Below the pieces are notes generated by a model. The model worked only from the letters and a program-made list of their open reading frames with translations. It had not been told where the DNA came from and ran no database searches. A stretch of DNA of 64,000 nt from DASUPK01 sp963797265 (GTDB taxonomy: Bacteria; Actinomycetota; Thermoleophilia; Solirubrobacterales; 70-9), in the NCBI GenBank assembly GCA_963797265.1, contig CAWCOY010000002.1, positions 62,001 through 126,000 of the forward strand, read 5' to 3'. The translations under genes were made by a program, and so were the position numbers. Each line of letters starts with the position of its first letter. The stretch's first letter is position 1. Below are positions 31,956 through 39,926 of the stretch, piece after piece.

Positions 31956-32860
31956 GGCTCCCCGCCCGCCTCCGCCGCCAGGCCGGCCGCCACGCGCTCG
32001 TGGACGGCATCCCGTTCGAGCTCCCGATCGACTCGGAGCGGGCACAAGCCCTGATGGCCGCCTTCCCGATCAACGCCGAGCGCGCCGCCGAGGCGCTCCC
32101 GGGCGATGAGCTCCACCCGCTGCGCATCTGGCCCGGGCGGGGGCTGCTCCTGATCACTGTGATCGACTACCAGGCGACCGACATCGGTCGCTACGTCGAG
32201 TTCTCGATCGGGATTGCCTGCACCCGCGGCGCGCGCCCGGGGCCGCCCCTGCTCCCCGCACTACTACGTCGTCTCTACGGCACGGGTCAGTTCGTCTTTG
32301 ACCTTCCCGTCAGCACCGAGATCTCGGTCAAGGGCGGCAAGGGAATCTGGGGCATGCCCAAGCATCAGGCCTACCTCGAGTTCGACGTCGAACCGCGGCG
32401 GGCCCGGAGCCGCTATTGGCTCGATGGGCAGGTCGCGGTCGAGGTCGAGGTGAGGCGCCCTCGCTTCGGCGGCCTCCCGCTTGCCAGCACGGGGGTCAAT
32501 TACTCGGCCTTCCGGGGCATGCTCTGGCGCTCGTGGATCCACTTCCGCGCCCGGGCCACGCTCAACCTGCCGCTCAGCCGCACGGCGCGGCTTGAGATCG
32601 GAAACCATCCTCGCCTCCCGCCGCTCAGGGAGCTCGGGATTGGCGACCGGCCGCTATACGCCGCGTTCCTGCCCCAGGTGCGCGGCGCGCTCGACGACCA
32701 CGTCGAGGGCTGGTTCCTGAGCTACGAGGAGCCGCCCACCGCACCTCCCGAGGGCCTGGAGGGGGTGGTTGGCCTCGGCCTCTCGCGCGCCTGGCTTCCC
32801 CCTCCCGATTCGGATCGAGAGCGGGCGCGGTCCGGGGGCGCCGAGATCCCCCGCGGTTAG
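31952..32860 (+). CDS. acetoacetate decarboxylase family protein
   Basis: A 302-residue protein from GTG 31952, overlapping the previous stop as GTGA. Family marks include ELPIDSERAQALMAAFPIN, YVEFSIGIACTRG, PVSTEISVKGGKGIWGMPKH (Lys-containing region) and LPQVRGALDDHVEGWFLSYE. True acetoacetate decarboxylases use a Lys Schiff base; I cannot confirm that the equivalent Lys is catalytic here. It ends the three-gene operon and converges with an NTF2-like gene 7 bases away. Confidence 0.75.
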   Translation: MRLPARLRRQAGRHALVDGIPFELPIDSERAQALMAAFPINAERAAEALPGDELHPLRIWPGRGLLLITVIDYQATDIGRYVEFSIGIACTRGARPGPPLLPALLRRLYGTGQFVFDLPVSTEISVKGGKGIWGMPKHQAYLEFDVEPRRARSRYWLDGQVAVEVEVRRPRFGGLPLASTGVNYSAFRGMLWRSWIHFRARATLNLPLSRTARLEIGNHPRLPPLRELGIGDRPLYAAFLPQVRGALDDHVEGWFLSYEEPPTAPPEGLEGVVGLGLSRAWLPPPDSDRERARSGGAEIPRG

Positions 32861-32867
32861 CCGGCCG

Positions 32868-33281
32868 CTACGCGCTCAGCCCCGCCGCCGCCAGCGCCTC
32901 CCGCGGCGAGAGGTAGACCTCCCAGCGAACCGCTCGCTCGCCACGGAAGACGAACAGGTGGGCGAGCCGCACGTCCACCTCTATGCCGGTTTGCCGGCCG
33001 CGCGCCCGCAGCCGGACCGTGACCACGACGGTGTCCCCTCCGAATGCGAACTCCTCGGGCTCCGGGCGGTATGACTCGAACGCCTCGAGCCCCTCCCGCA
33101 GAGCCCGGGCGAGCCCCTCGTAGCCGCGGTAGACGCCCGTTCCGCCCGGGAGCTCAGGGGGCTGTACCAGCTCGATCTCGGGCTCGAAGAGCAGCTCCCG
33201 GGCCGCCTCGTACTCCTCGCTCCTCCAGAGCTCGTAGTAGCGGCGCAGTCTCTCCACGGTGCGCTCGTCAACCGGCACCAT
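32868..33281 (-). CDS. NTF2/SnoaL-like protein
   Basis: I use ATG 33281, giving MVPVDERTVERLRRYYELWR and a 137-residue protein of normal length for the family. The core GGTGVYRGYEGLARALREGL, FGGDTVVVTVRLRARGRQTG and the tail SPREALAAAGLSA follow the array members, but the N-terminus is not the MSEENVE type. No catalytic residues can be assigned. This is a stand-alone copy, without HP1/HP2 palindromes. Confidence 0.78.
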   Translation of the reverse strand: MVPVDERTVERLRRYYELWRSEEYEAARELLFEPEIELVQPPELPGGTGVYRGYEGLARALREGLEAFESYRPEPEEFAFGGDTVVVTVRLRARGRQTGIEVDVRLAHLFVFRGERAVRWEVYLSPREALAAAGLSA

Positions 33282-33393
33282 CGACCAGCAAATCAGATCG
33301 CACGGCCCACCGGGCGGCGGAAGTCCCCTCCGCGGGCGGACCACCGGGTCCGCCCGGCGTCGCCGGCGCCGTTGGCGGCTCGCCCCCAAGCAC

Positions 33394-33543
33394 CCGCTCA
33401 TTGAAGAGGCTGCGGTAGTGGGCTTCATCACTAGCAACTCGAAGCTGTCGCTCGGCATCGTGACCCTCGACGCGCGACGCAAAGTGGGCAGAGGGTTCCG
33501 GGGCTGGCTACCCCGGACCAACGTCACTTTTCTCTCCGCGTAG
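33394..33543 (+). pseudogene. possible C-terminal gene remnant
   Basis: Open frame reading IEEAAVVGFITSNSKLSLGI then TLDARRKVGRGFRGWLPRTN, ending TFLSA. It has protein-like character but no start or upstream domain. It could be the end of a deleted gene. The rest of the 33,282-33,701 gap holds nothing else I can identify except AAGGAGGGGGAG before the next gene. Confidence 0.3.
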
Positions 33544-33701
33544 CCGGAGTAGTCTCGTATACGTAGTCTCGTGGGAGGTCTGACATGGCCAGCTGTCTCG
33601 GATTTACTCGACGACGGACTTCGTCGTGCCGACCGCTGCAACTAACTTCGCGCGGGCGGAACTGCCTGCGCGATCTCGACTCCGCCTAGAAGGAGGGGGA
33701 G

Positions 33702-34562
33702 ATGAAGAAGAAGCCACTCAGCGAAAGAATCGGCACCACCAAGGAGAAGATCACCAAGGTAGAGGGCAAGGGCGGCAAGGTCAGCGCCGCATTGACCAAC
33801 GCTCAAAAGCGTTGGAAGCACTACCACGACCTCGCGGTCAAGACGTATGCGCAGTCCCAAAAGGCGCAGGAGAAGGCCGACAAGCTCCGCCAGAAAGGCC
33901 AGCCCGAGAAGGCGGCGGAGGTTGACCGCGAGGGGATGAAACTCGAAGCCCAATCGCTGAACGCGCATGCCAAAGCACAGGAATGGATCTCCAAGATCAA
34001 GCCGCTAAAGCAGCGCGAAGAAGGTCTTGAGGACACCGAGGAGATGCTGCGCGCCCGGCTCGAAAAACTCCAGGAGCAAAAGGGCCCGAAGATCAAGGGC
34101 GACAGGGTGGTCGGCGGCACCCCCGAGAAGCGACTGCAAGTGGGCATGCTCGCCTCAGCTGCTAACTGCAGGAGCGGCAAGCGCGCGAACTTCTACAGCC
34201 AGGCCGGGGGCTTCGACGTGCGGCACTGCCTCACGGGACCATCGCGTGACCACCGCGACGACTGCTCCTCGTGGTTTACGTCCCTGTATCAGTCGTGCGG
34301 CCTGCCCGACCCCAACGGCACCGGCTATACCGGCGGGTTTACGGGCACCCTGGGTAGCTATGGAAAGAAGATCAGCCGCGAGGAGGCGAGGCGAACACCG
34401 GGGGCCGCGGTCCTCTTCGGCTCGTCGCCCTTCCACCACGTCGAGGCTGCGATCGGCGACGGCACCGAGCACACCATCGGACACGGTTCGGCGCCGGTAG
34501 ATATGGGCGCGTTCGACCTCGTGTCAGGCCCGGTCGAGTTCAGGAAGTACTCGCACTCCTAA
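33702..34562 (+). CDS. coiled-coil plus NlpC/P60 or CHAP-like cysteine peptidase
   Basis: A 286-residue protein from ATG 33702 with AAGGAGGGGGAG upstream. Residues 1-130 are a Lys/Glu/Gln-rich coiled coil (QKAQEKADKLRQKGQPEKAA, LEDTEEMLRARLEKLQEQ). The C-terminal part has RDDCSSWFTSLYQSCGLPDP (candidate catalytic Cys), GAAVLFGSSPFHHVEAAIG (candidate His) and HTIGHGSAPVDMGAF, the layout of cell-wall hydrolases of the NlpC/P60 or CHAP type. No signal peptide is seen, as in phage endolysins. It is paired with a transglycosylase-like gene. Confidence 0.68.
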   Translation: MKKKPLSERIGTTKEKITKVEGKGGKVSAALTNAQKRWKHYHDLAVKTYAQSQKAQEKADKLRQKGQPEKAAEVDREGMKLEAQSLNAHAKAQEWISKIKPLKQREEGLEDTEEMLRARLEKLQEQKGPKIKGDRVVGGTPEKRLQVGMLASAANCRSGKRANFYSQAGGFDVRHCLTGPSRDHRDDCSSWFTSLYQSCGLPDPNGTGYTGGFTGTLGSYGKKISREEARRTPGAAVLFGSSPFHHVEAAIGDGTEHTIGHGSAPVDMGAFDLVSGPVEFRKYSHS

Positions 34563-34575
34563 GCAGGGATGTCTC

Positions 34576-35061
34576 ATGTCGAAACCGGCCTGGCGAATCC
34601 TTGCGGGCGACGCCGTCCTGAAACCGAAGGTGGTTGTCGAGGAGGCCGAGCGGGCGAGACTCCCGCTGCATTTCGCGCTCGCGATGCTGGAGAAGGAAAC
34701 CGCTATCCCTCAGCGGAACATCTTTGGCTGCGATCACGGACCGGGCAAGGCGTTCTGCCATGAGAACGTGACCGCCGCCCGGGTGGCCGCGCTCCAACGC
34801 TCTGGGCTCGCAAATGGTGTCGGATGGACGCAGATCACCTTTCCCGCGTTCGTCGAGGAGGCGGACAAGTTCGGCGGTGCACACAAGCCTCGGTTCCAGA
34901 TGAGAGTCGGCTTCAAAGTGCTGAAGGACAACATGGACCGCGAGGGCAGCGCGCAGCAGGGCTTTCGCACCTACAACGGGACCGGGCGGGACGCTGAGAA
35001 GTACGGCAGGGAAGCGATCGCAATCGCCAAGGGTTGGAAGCGGGTACTCGATCAGGAGTAG
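34576..35061 (+). CDS. lytic transglycosylase/lysozyme-like protein
   Basis: A 161-residue protein starting 13 bases after the peptidase gene. LHFALAMLEKETAIPQRNIF has the helix with catalytic Glu expected of SLT/lysozyme folds, and GVGWTQITFPAFVEEADKF matches the conserved G-x-x-Q-I-T core. The C-terminus (TYNGTGRDAEKYGREAIAIA) is the family-like YNG ending. It has no signal peptide. Together with the peptidase it looks like a cell-wall-lysis pair placed directly against the tRNA-His scar. Confidence 0.65.
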   Translation: MSKPAWRILAGDAVLKPKVVVEEAERARLPLHFALAMLEKETAIPQRNIFGCDHGPGKAFCHENVTAARVAALQRSGLANGVGWTQITFPAFVEEADKFGGAHKPRFQMRVGFKVLKDNMDREGSAQQGFRTYNGTGRDAEKYGREAIAIAKGWKRVLDQE

Positions 35062-35070
35062 ACCTGAGGG

Positions 35071-35113
35071 GTGAGCGACCGGATTCGAACCGGCGACCGC
35101 CTGGACACAACCC
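35071..35113 (-). other. tRNA-His(GTG) 3' fragment (putative att site)
   Basis: Minus strand reads GGGTTGTGTCC (anticodon loop with GTG), then CGCCGGTTCGAATCCGGTCG (T-arm) and CGCTCACC (acceptor end). The 5' half is absent, and the anticodon stem loses pairing at its outer side, where the match ends. The transglycosylase stop is 10 bases away on one side and a 5'-truncated NTF2 gene begins on the other, as expected of an integration scar. Confidence 0.72.
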
Positions 35114-35141
35114 GTCGGTCACCTCATATTCCGCTCGCTGA

Positions 35142-35453
35142 TTGGCACCTGGATCGGCTGGTCGCGTTCCCCGAGGGCCGCTCAAGGGTGTCTATCGCCG
35201 TGAGGGCGAGCTCGAGGTCTTCTGGGATGCGTTCTGGTCGACCTTTGAGGACATCCAGGTTGAGATGCACGGCTTCACGGAGGTGGGCTCCGAAGTCGTG
35301 GTCCCGAACACCGCCCACCTGCGGGGCCGCCAGGGGATCGAGGTGATCGCGAGGAGCACGTTCGTGTTCACCGTCGAGAACGGGCTGATCACGCGCCAGC
35401 GAATGTTCCAGGAGCAAGCCGAGGCCCTCGAAGCCGCCGGGCTGCGGGAGTAA
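35142..35453 (+). pseudogene. 5'-truncated NTF2-like gene
   Basis: The frame reads PLKGVYRREGELEVFWDAFW then EDIQVEMHGFTEVGSEVVVP and ends MFQEQAEALEAAGLRE, the C-terminal two-thirds of an array-type NTF2 protein. The MSEENVE N-terminus is missing because the tRNA-His fragment lies at the break, so the gene was probably cut by integration. An ATG at 35142 exists but has no ribosome site. Confidence 0.72.
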
Positions 35454-35463
35454 TCCAGAAGTA

Positions 35464-35503
35464 CCGCTTGGACGAGAAGCGGCGCTTTGCTTGGAAGCAG
35501 CAT
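35464..35503. repeat. HP2 plus degenerate HP1 palindromes (plus-oriented)
   Basis: CCGCTT GGACGAG AAGCGG at 35464-35482 is HP2 in reverse orientation with a 6-bp stem. It is followed by GCTTTGCTTGGAAGC, a degenerate HP1. The pair comes 10 bases after the stop of the truncated NTF2 gene, in the same relative order (gene, HP2, HP1) as on the other strand in the main array. Confidence 0.7.
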
Positions 35504-35613
35504 GGAATCAGTGGCGCGGCGCCCGTTCCAGCGCTGCGCGCAGGACCGGTGACTGATCGGCGTAGGCTTGTCGACTCACAGCCCGAACGCTCACCGACGA
35601 GCGAGGAACCCAG

Positions 35614-36600
35614 ATGAGCATCCAGACTGGCCTCCGGTCGCTATTCGCCGTCCTCGCCGTACTCGTCCTGGCGCTCGGTCTTGTGGCGTGCGGCGCCGGC
35701 GCCGGCGGCGTGACGCAGGAGGGCGGCAACAGGGAGATCAGAGCGAACCGGATCGAAAGGAACCCGGACAACGCCGGCGTCCAGATCACGGTCGGTTCGA
35801 AGAACTTCACTGAGCAGTACATCCTCGGCGAGATCTACACGCAGGCCCTGCAGGCGGCCGGCTATCAGGTCAAGACCAGGCTCGGCCTGGGTTCGGAGCA
35901 GATCGCCCTCGACGCTCTCAGGCGGGGAGCGATAGACGCGTATCCGGAGTACACCTCCACCGCGCTCACCTCGTTCTTCAAGTTCCCGCCCGAGGACGTC
36001 CCCGCCGACGCCCAGCAGGCGTTCGAGGAGAGCCGGGACGACTTCGAGCGGCTCGGGCTGGTCGCGTTCCCACCGACGCCGTTCTCGAGCGCGAATGCGG
36101 TCGGCCTCTTGACCGAGACAGCGGACCGACTCGGGATCTCAAAGGTCTCCGACCTCGAGGGCCGGTCTCAGGACCTGAACCTGTACGGCGCCCCCGAGTG
36201 CCGCCGGCGGATCGACTGCCTGGCCGGTCTCGAGAAGTACTACGGCCTGAAGTTCAAGAGCTTCACCCCGGTCCCTATCAGCCGGCGCTATGACGTGCTC
36301 ACAAAGGGCGAGGCCGATTTCTCGATCCTGTTCACCACCGACGCGCAACTCTTCGTCTCCGACGACTACGTGATCCTCGACGACGACAAGGGCGTCCTCC
36401 CGGCCGGGAACGTCCTCTTCGTCGCCGGTAAGCAGACCGTGGATCGGGCGGGGCCGGACTTTGCAAAGACGATCGAGAGCGTCCAGGAGAACCTCACCCT
36501 CGACGTGATGCAGGAGCTGAACGCGCGCGTCGATATCGACGGGGAGAAACCCGAGGAAGCGGCACGGCGCTACCTGGTCGAGTTCGGGTACACCCGCTGA
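35614..36600 (+). CDS. glycine-betaine/choline-type ABC transporter substrate-binding lipoprotein (OpuAC/ProX-like)
   Basis: A 328-residue lipoprotein with lipobox LVAC-G (Cys26). The mature part has ITVGSKNFTEQYILGEIYTQ, DALRRGAIDAYPEYTSTALT, FSSANAVGLLTE and YDVLTKGEADFSILFTTDAQ, typical of quaternary-ammonium binding proteins. No permease or ATPase gene adjoins, so it is either an orphan receptor or serves a transporter encoded elsewhere. It lies between the tRNA-His and tRNA-Arg scars and converges with the MMPL gene. Confidence 0.85.
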   Translation: MSIQTGLRSLFAVLAVLVLALGLVACGAGAGGVTQEGGNREIRANRIERNPDNAGVQITVGSKNFTEQYILGEIYTQALQAAGYQVKTRLGLGSEQIALDALRRGAIDAYPEYTSTALTSFFKFPPEDVPADAQQAFEESRDDFERLGLVAFPPTPFSSANAVGLLTETADRLGISKVSDLEGRSQDLNLYGAPECRRRIDCLAGLEKYYGLKFKSFTPVPISRRYDVLTKGEADFSILFTTDAQLFVSDDYVILDDDKGVLPAGNVLFVAGKQTVDRAGPDFAKTIESVQENLTLDVMQELNARVDIDGEKPEEAARRYLVEFGYTR

Positions 36601-36608
36601 TTCAGGCC

Positions 36609-38834
36609 CTAGGCCTTTGTCGGCTCCGCCTCCGCTTCTGTCCGCTCCCCGATCCCCACTCGCGGCAGCCACTCGAGAGACCGCGGCAGATACCAGTTCC
36701 AATCGCCGAGCAGCGTCATCGAGGCTGGGAGCAGGACGCCCCGGATGATCGTCGCGTCGATCAGCACGGCGACGGCGAGTCCGACGCCGAACTCCTTGAA
36801 GATCACGGATGAGAGGGTGGCGAAGATCGCGAACACCGCGATCATCACCGCCGCCGCGGCGGTCACCACCGACGCGGTGCTATGCACACCGCGGCTGACT
36901 GCCTCCCTCGTCGACGTACCCCTGTCGTAGGCCTCACGGACCCGGCTGAGGATGAAGACGTGGTAGTCCATCGAGAGGCCGAAGAGGAGCACGAACAGGA
37001 ACAGCGGCAGCCATGAAACGACCGCCCCCGTCGACTCGAAGCCGAGCACCGACTCGAGGTGGCCCTCCTGGAAGATCCAGACGACCACCCCGTAGGCGGC
37101 GCCGACCGAGAGCAGGTTGAGCAGGATCGCCTTGATCGGGATCACGATCGAGCGGAAGGTGACGAGGAGGAGCAGGAAAGCGAATCCGAGAACGAACGCG
37201 AAGACCACCGGGACCCGGACCTCCATCAGGTCGTTGAAGTCCTTGGAGCCCGCGGTGTAGCCGGTGACGTTGGCCTCGAGGCCCTGGTGCGGACCTACGT
37301 TCGCTGGAACCATCACGTCGCGAAGCTCGGCGAGCGCCGCGTATGAGGCGTCGTTGGTGCCGTCGCCGACGATCGGCACGCTGACTTGCGCAACGCTGTG
37401 ATCCGAGCTGAACTGGACCGTCACCGGTGGTTCGACCACGTCGCTTGCCTCGACCTGCTTGCGGAGGTTGTGGACGGCGATGGTCAGCTCGACGTTCGAG
37501 GCGTCGCCGCGCTCGATCACGACCTCGGCCGGGATCTGGTTGCCCGGGAAGGCCGCCTGGATCCGGTCGTAGGTCTGGATCACCGGGAGATCCTGCGGCA
37601 GCGTCTCGAATCCCGGCACCGCCAGCTTCAGGTTGAGCACTGGGCTGGCCAGGAAGAGCAGCACTGCGACCGAACCTACGGTGGCGACCACCGGCCTGCG
37701 GAGCACGCGGTCGAGGATTGCCCCCCAGACTCGTGACTCACGCGCTGCGCGCTCCTCGGGGCGGGTGAGGAATGGAATGCGCCCGCTGTTCACCCGGTCA
37801 GCGAGCTTCGAGAGCAGCGCCGGCAGCACGGTCAGCGAGCCCACCACCGCGATCGCGACGACGGTGATCGTCCCGGCCGCGAAGGAGGTGAAGGTTGCGG
37901 CACCGGCCAGGAACATGCCTGCCATCGCGATTGCCACCGTCACCCCGGAGACAAGCACGGCGCGACCAGAGGTCGCCGCCGCGGCTTCGAGGGCTGCTCG
38001 CGAGTCCATTCCCCTCGCCCTCTCCTCGCGCATGCGCCGCAGGTAGAACATCGAGTAATCGACTCCCACCGCGAGTCCGACGAGTAGCACCACCGAGGTG
38101 ACCGAGTCATCGACCGGCCAGAGATTGCTCAGGGGGCCGAGAAGTCCGATCGCCGCAGCCACAGCGGTCGCCGCCAGCAGCAGCGGGACCAGGGCAGCGA
38201 CCAGCGCGGCGAAGGCGATCAGGAGGATGAGCAAGGTGATCGGAAGCGAGGTCACCTCCGCCCGGCGGAAGTCGTCTTCGAACGATTCGCCGAGCTGCTT
38301 GTTGGCGCTCGCGTCGCCGAATTCCTCGATCCGGAACCCCGGATGCGCCTCGCTCAGGCGCGCGACGGTCGCGAGCGGTGCGTCGACCAGGTCCTCAGTC
38401 GCAATACCGCTGTTCTCACCGGGGTCCGGAATCTCGAAGGTGATCAGCGCCGAGCGTCCGTCCTGCGAAATCGCCCCCTCGCTGCCCGCGAAGTAGGGAC
38501 TCTCAACGTCCACCACGTTCTCGGTCGACTCGAGCTTGCCGACGGCATCGTCGACGACAGCGCGAAATGCCGGCTCGTCGGCGGTGGGGCCGGTGCTCTC
38601 ACTCTGGATCAGTACGGTCTCGTCGGCGTTCTCCGGAAACGCGTCGGCGATCGCATGGTCGGCTTTCCGCGCCTCGCCGACCCCCTGGTCCTCGTCCTGG
38701 ATCGACTGCGTGCCGACCGAGCCGCCGACCATTACGGCAAGGACGACGAAGACCAACCACGCGATGACCGCCTTTGCCGGGTGGCGCGCGCTCCACCTCC
38801 CTGCCCGCGCCGCAAGGTTCCTGGTGCCTTCCAA
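36609..38834 (-). CDS. MMPL/RND-family transporter
   Basis: A 741-residue membrane protein with the two-fold MMPL layout: TM1 (AVIAWLVFVVLAVMVGGSVG), a large extracytoplasmic loop, a five-helix bundle including VGLAVGVDYSMFYLRRMREE, a second loop and a second bundle including LFGLSMDYHVFILSRVREAY. The paired GxxxDY motifs are the proton-relay sites of the family. Members export lipids or other hydrophobic compounds. It ends 8 bases from the stop of the OpuAC gene on the opposite strand. Confidence 0.87.
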   Translation of the reverse strand: MEGTRNLAARAGRWSARHPAKAVIAWLVFVVLAVMVGGSVGTQSIQDEDQGVGEARKADHAIADAFPENADETVLIQSESTGPTADEPAFRAVVDDAVGKLESTENVVDVESPYFAGSEGAISQDGRSALITFEIPDPGENSGIATEDLVDAPLATVARLSEAHPGFRIEEFGDASANKQLGESFEDDFRRAEVTSLPITLLILLIAFAALVAALVPLLLAATAVAAAIGLLGPLSNLWPVDDSVTSVVLLVGLAVGVDYSMFYLRRMREERARGMDSRAALEAAAATSGRAVLVSGVTVAIAMAGMFLAGAATFTSFAAGTITVVAIAVVGSLTVLPALLSKLADRVNSGRIPFLTRPEERAARESRVWGAILDRVLRRPVVATVGSVAVLLFLASPVLNLKLAVPGFETLPQDLPVIQTYDRIQAAFPGNQIPAEVVIERGDASNVELTIAVHNLRKQVEASDVVEPPVTVQFSSDHSVAQVSVPIVGDGTNDASYAALAELRDVMVPANVGPHQGLEANVTGYTAGSKDFNDLMEVRVPVVFAFVLGFAFLLLLVTFRSIVIPIKAILLNLLSVGAAYGVVVWIFQEGHLESVLGFESTGAVVSWLPLFLFVLLFGLSMDYHVFILSRVREAYDRGTSTREAVSRGVHSTASVVTAAAAVMIAVFAIFATLSSVIFKEFGVGLAVAVLIDATIIRGVLLPASMTLLGDWNWYLPRSLEWLPRVGIGERTEAEAEPTKA

Positions 38835-38947
38835 GCAAGCACCCCCGATGTCGGACTCAACTAGCCGGGATCATCCCCCAAAAACCGCCCCTCGACAAGA
38901 AAGGCGAAATCCCTGCTGGAGTTTCGATCCAAGCGGGCTCCAGAGAG

Positions 38948-38991
38948 CGCGCCCGACAGGATTCGAACCTGTGACGTCGGTTTCGTAGACC
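38948..38991 (-). other. tRNA-Arg(ACG) 3' fragment (putative att site)
   Basis: Minus strand reads GGTCTACGAAACCGA (anticodon ACG), then ACAGGTTCGAATCCTGTCGG and GCGCGC. The match ends within the 5' side of the anticodon stem, so this is only a 3' part. It lies 113 bases upstream of the MMPL start and 150 bases from a lone HP1. Confidence 0.72.
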
Positions 38992-39144
38992 GCGCCGGGT
39001 GTTCAGTGGGGCTCCTCTGGACTCAGATTCGGCTCTTTACCGGGACTCGATCTCGTCTGGGTTCGGCTGGACTTGGCCCAGCGTTGAGGCGCGCGCACTC
39101 CTGCTTTCACGCCGGGCGACAACGCCGCGAGCTCCGGCCCCGGG

Positions 39145-39170
39145 GTGCCCCTTTGCATGGAAAGCAGCAC
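39145..39170. repeat. HP1 palindrome, inverted orientation
   Basis: GTGC..CTTT GCATGG AAAG..GCAC, the reverse complement of HP1. It lies in the otherwise gene-free stretch 38,835-39,189, just after the frameshifted DJ-1/PfpI-like gene. Confidence 0.75.
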
Positions 39171-39189
39171 TCCAGGGATAGGCAAGTAG

Positions 39190-39926
39190 CTAGCCGGCAT
39201 GCTCGACTGATTCGTGCTTGTTCGTTCCGCGCTGCGATACGAAGCGACGGGCCCTGGTCTTGACCAGATGGCCACTGATCGACGCGAACTTTCTCACCGG
39301 GTGGTCGCCGAGCATGATCCGTTTGGCCCGGCGCGTCGTGGCCCCATCAGCTTTCTCCAGCGAGCCAGCGTCGAACGGCGGCTGGGGGTCGTACTCGATG
39401 ACCAACTGCAGAGCCTCGGCCAGTTCTCGTCCGTGAACCCGTTCGGTGAGAGCGAGGGCGGCATCGATCCCGGCGGAAGTGCCGGCACTGCTGATGTGGT
39501 TGCCCTCCCAGACCACTCGGTCAGGGACGACATCCGCGCCAAGAGCCTTGACGTTGTCACGGAACGCCCAGTGGGTGGTGGTCTTCTTGCCTTTGAGCAG
39601 GCCCACGGCCGCGTAGAGGCTGGCCCCGCTACAGATTGAGACCGTCCACTGGCACTTTGGCGCCGCCGTCAGGAGCCAATCGAGGAGGATCTGATCCTCG
39701 AGCACGGGTAGCGGGTTCTCGCTTCCGGAACGAGGATGAGATCCGGATCGGGAAGGGTCGGCGGAGTGTCGGTCGGCAGCACCGTCAGGCTTCGGTCTGC
39801 TCGGACCGGCTCCATCGAGCTCGCGACGAAGTGAACCTCGGCATCGGGCCAACGGCTGATCACCTCATACGGTCCGACCAGATCAAGGGCGGTGATGTCC
39901 GGATAGATGACGTAGGCGACCTTCAT
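39190..39926 (-). pseudogene. DJ-1/PfpI family gene, frameshifted
   Basis: The start ATG at 39926 overlaps the stop of the multicopper oxidase gene (ATGA). The first frame reads MKVAYVIYPDITALDLVGPY and PDPDLILVP; near 39,727-39,733 one or two bases are missing, and the second frame continues ENPLPVLEDQILLDWL, TVSICSGASLYAAVGLLKGK (nucleophile-elbow Cys) and SSAGTSAGIDAALALTE. Together they make one ~245-residue class-I-amidotransferase-like protein. The lesion could be real or a sequence error. Confidence 0.75.
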
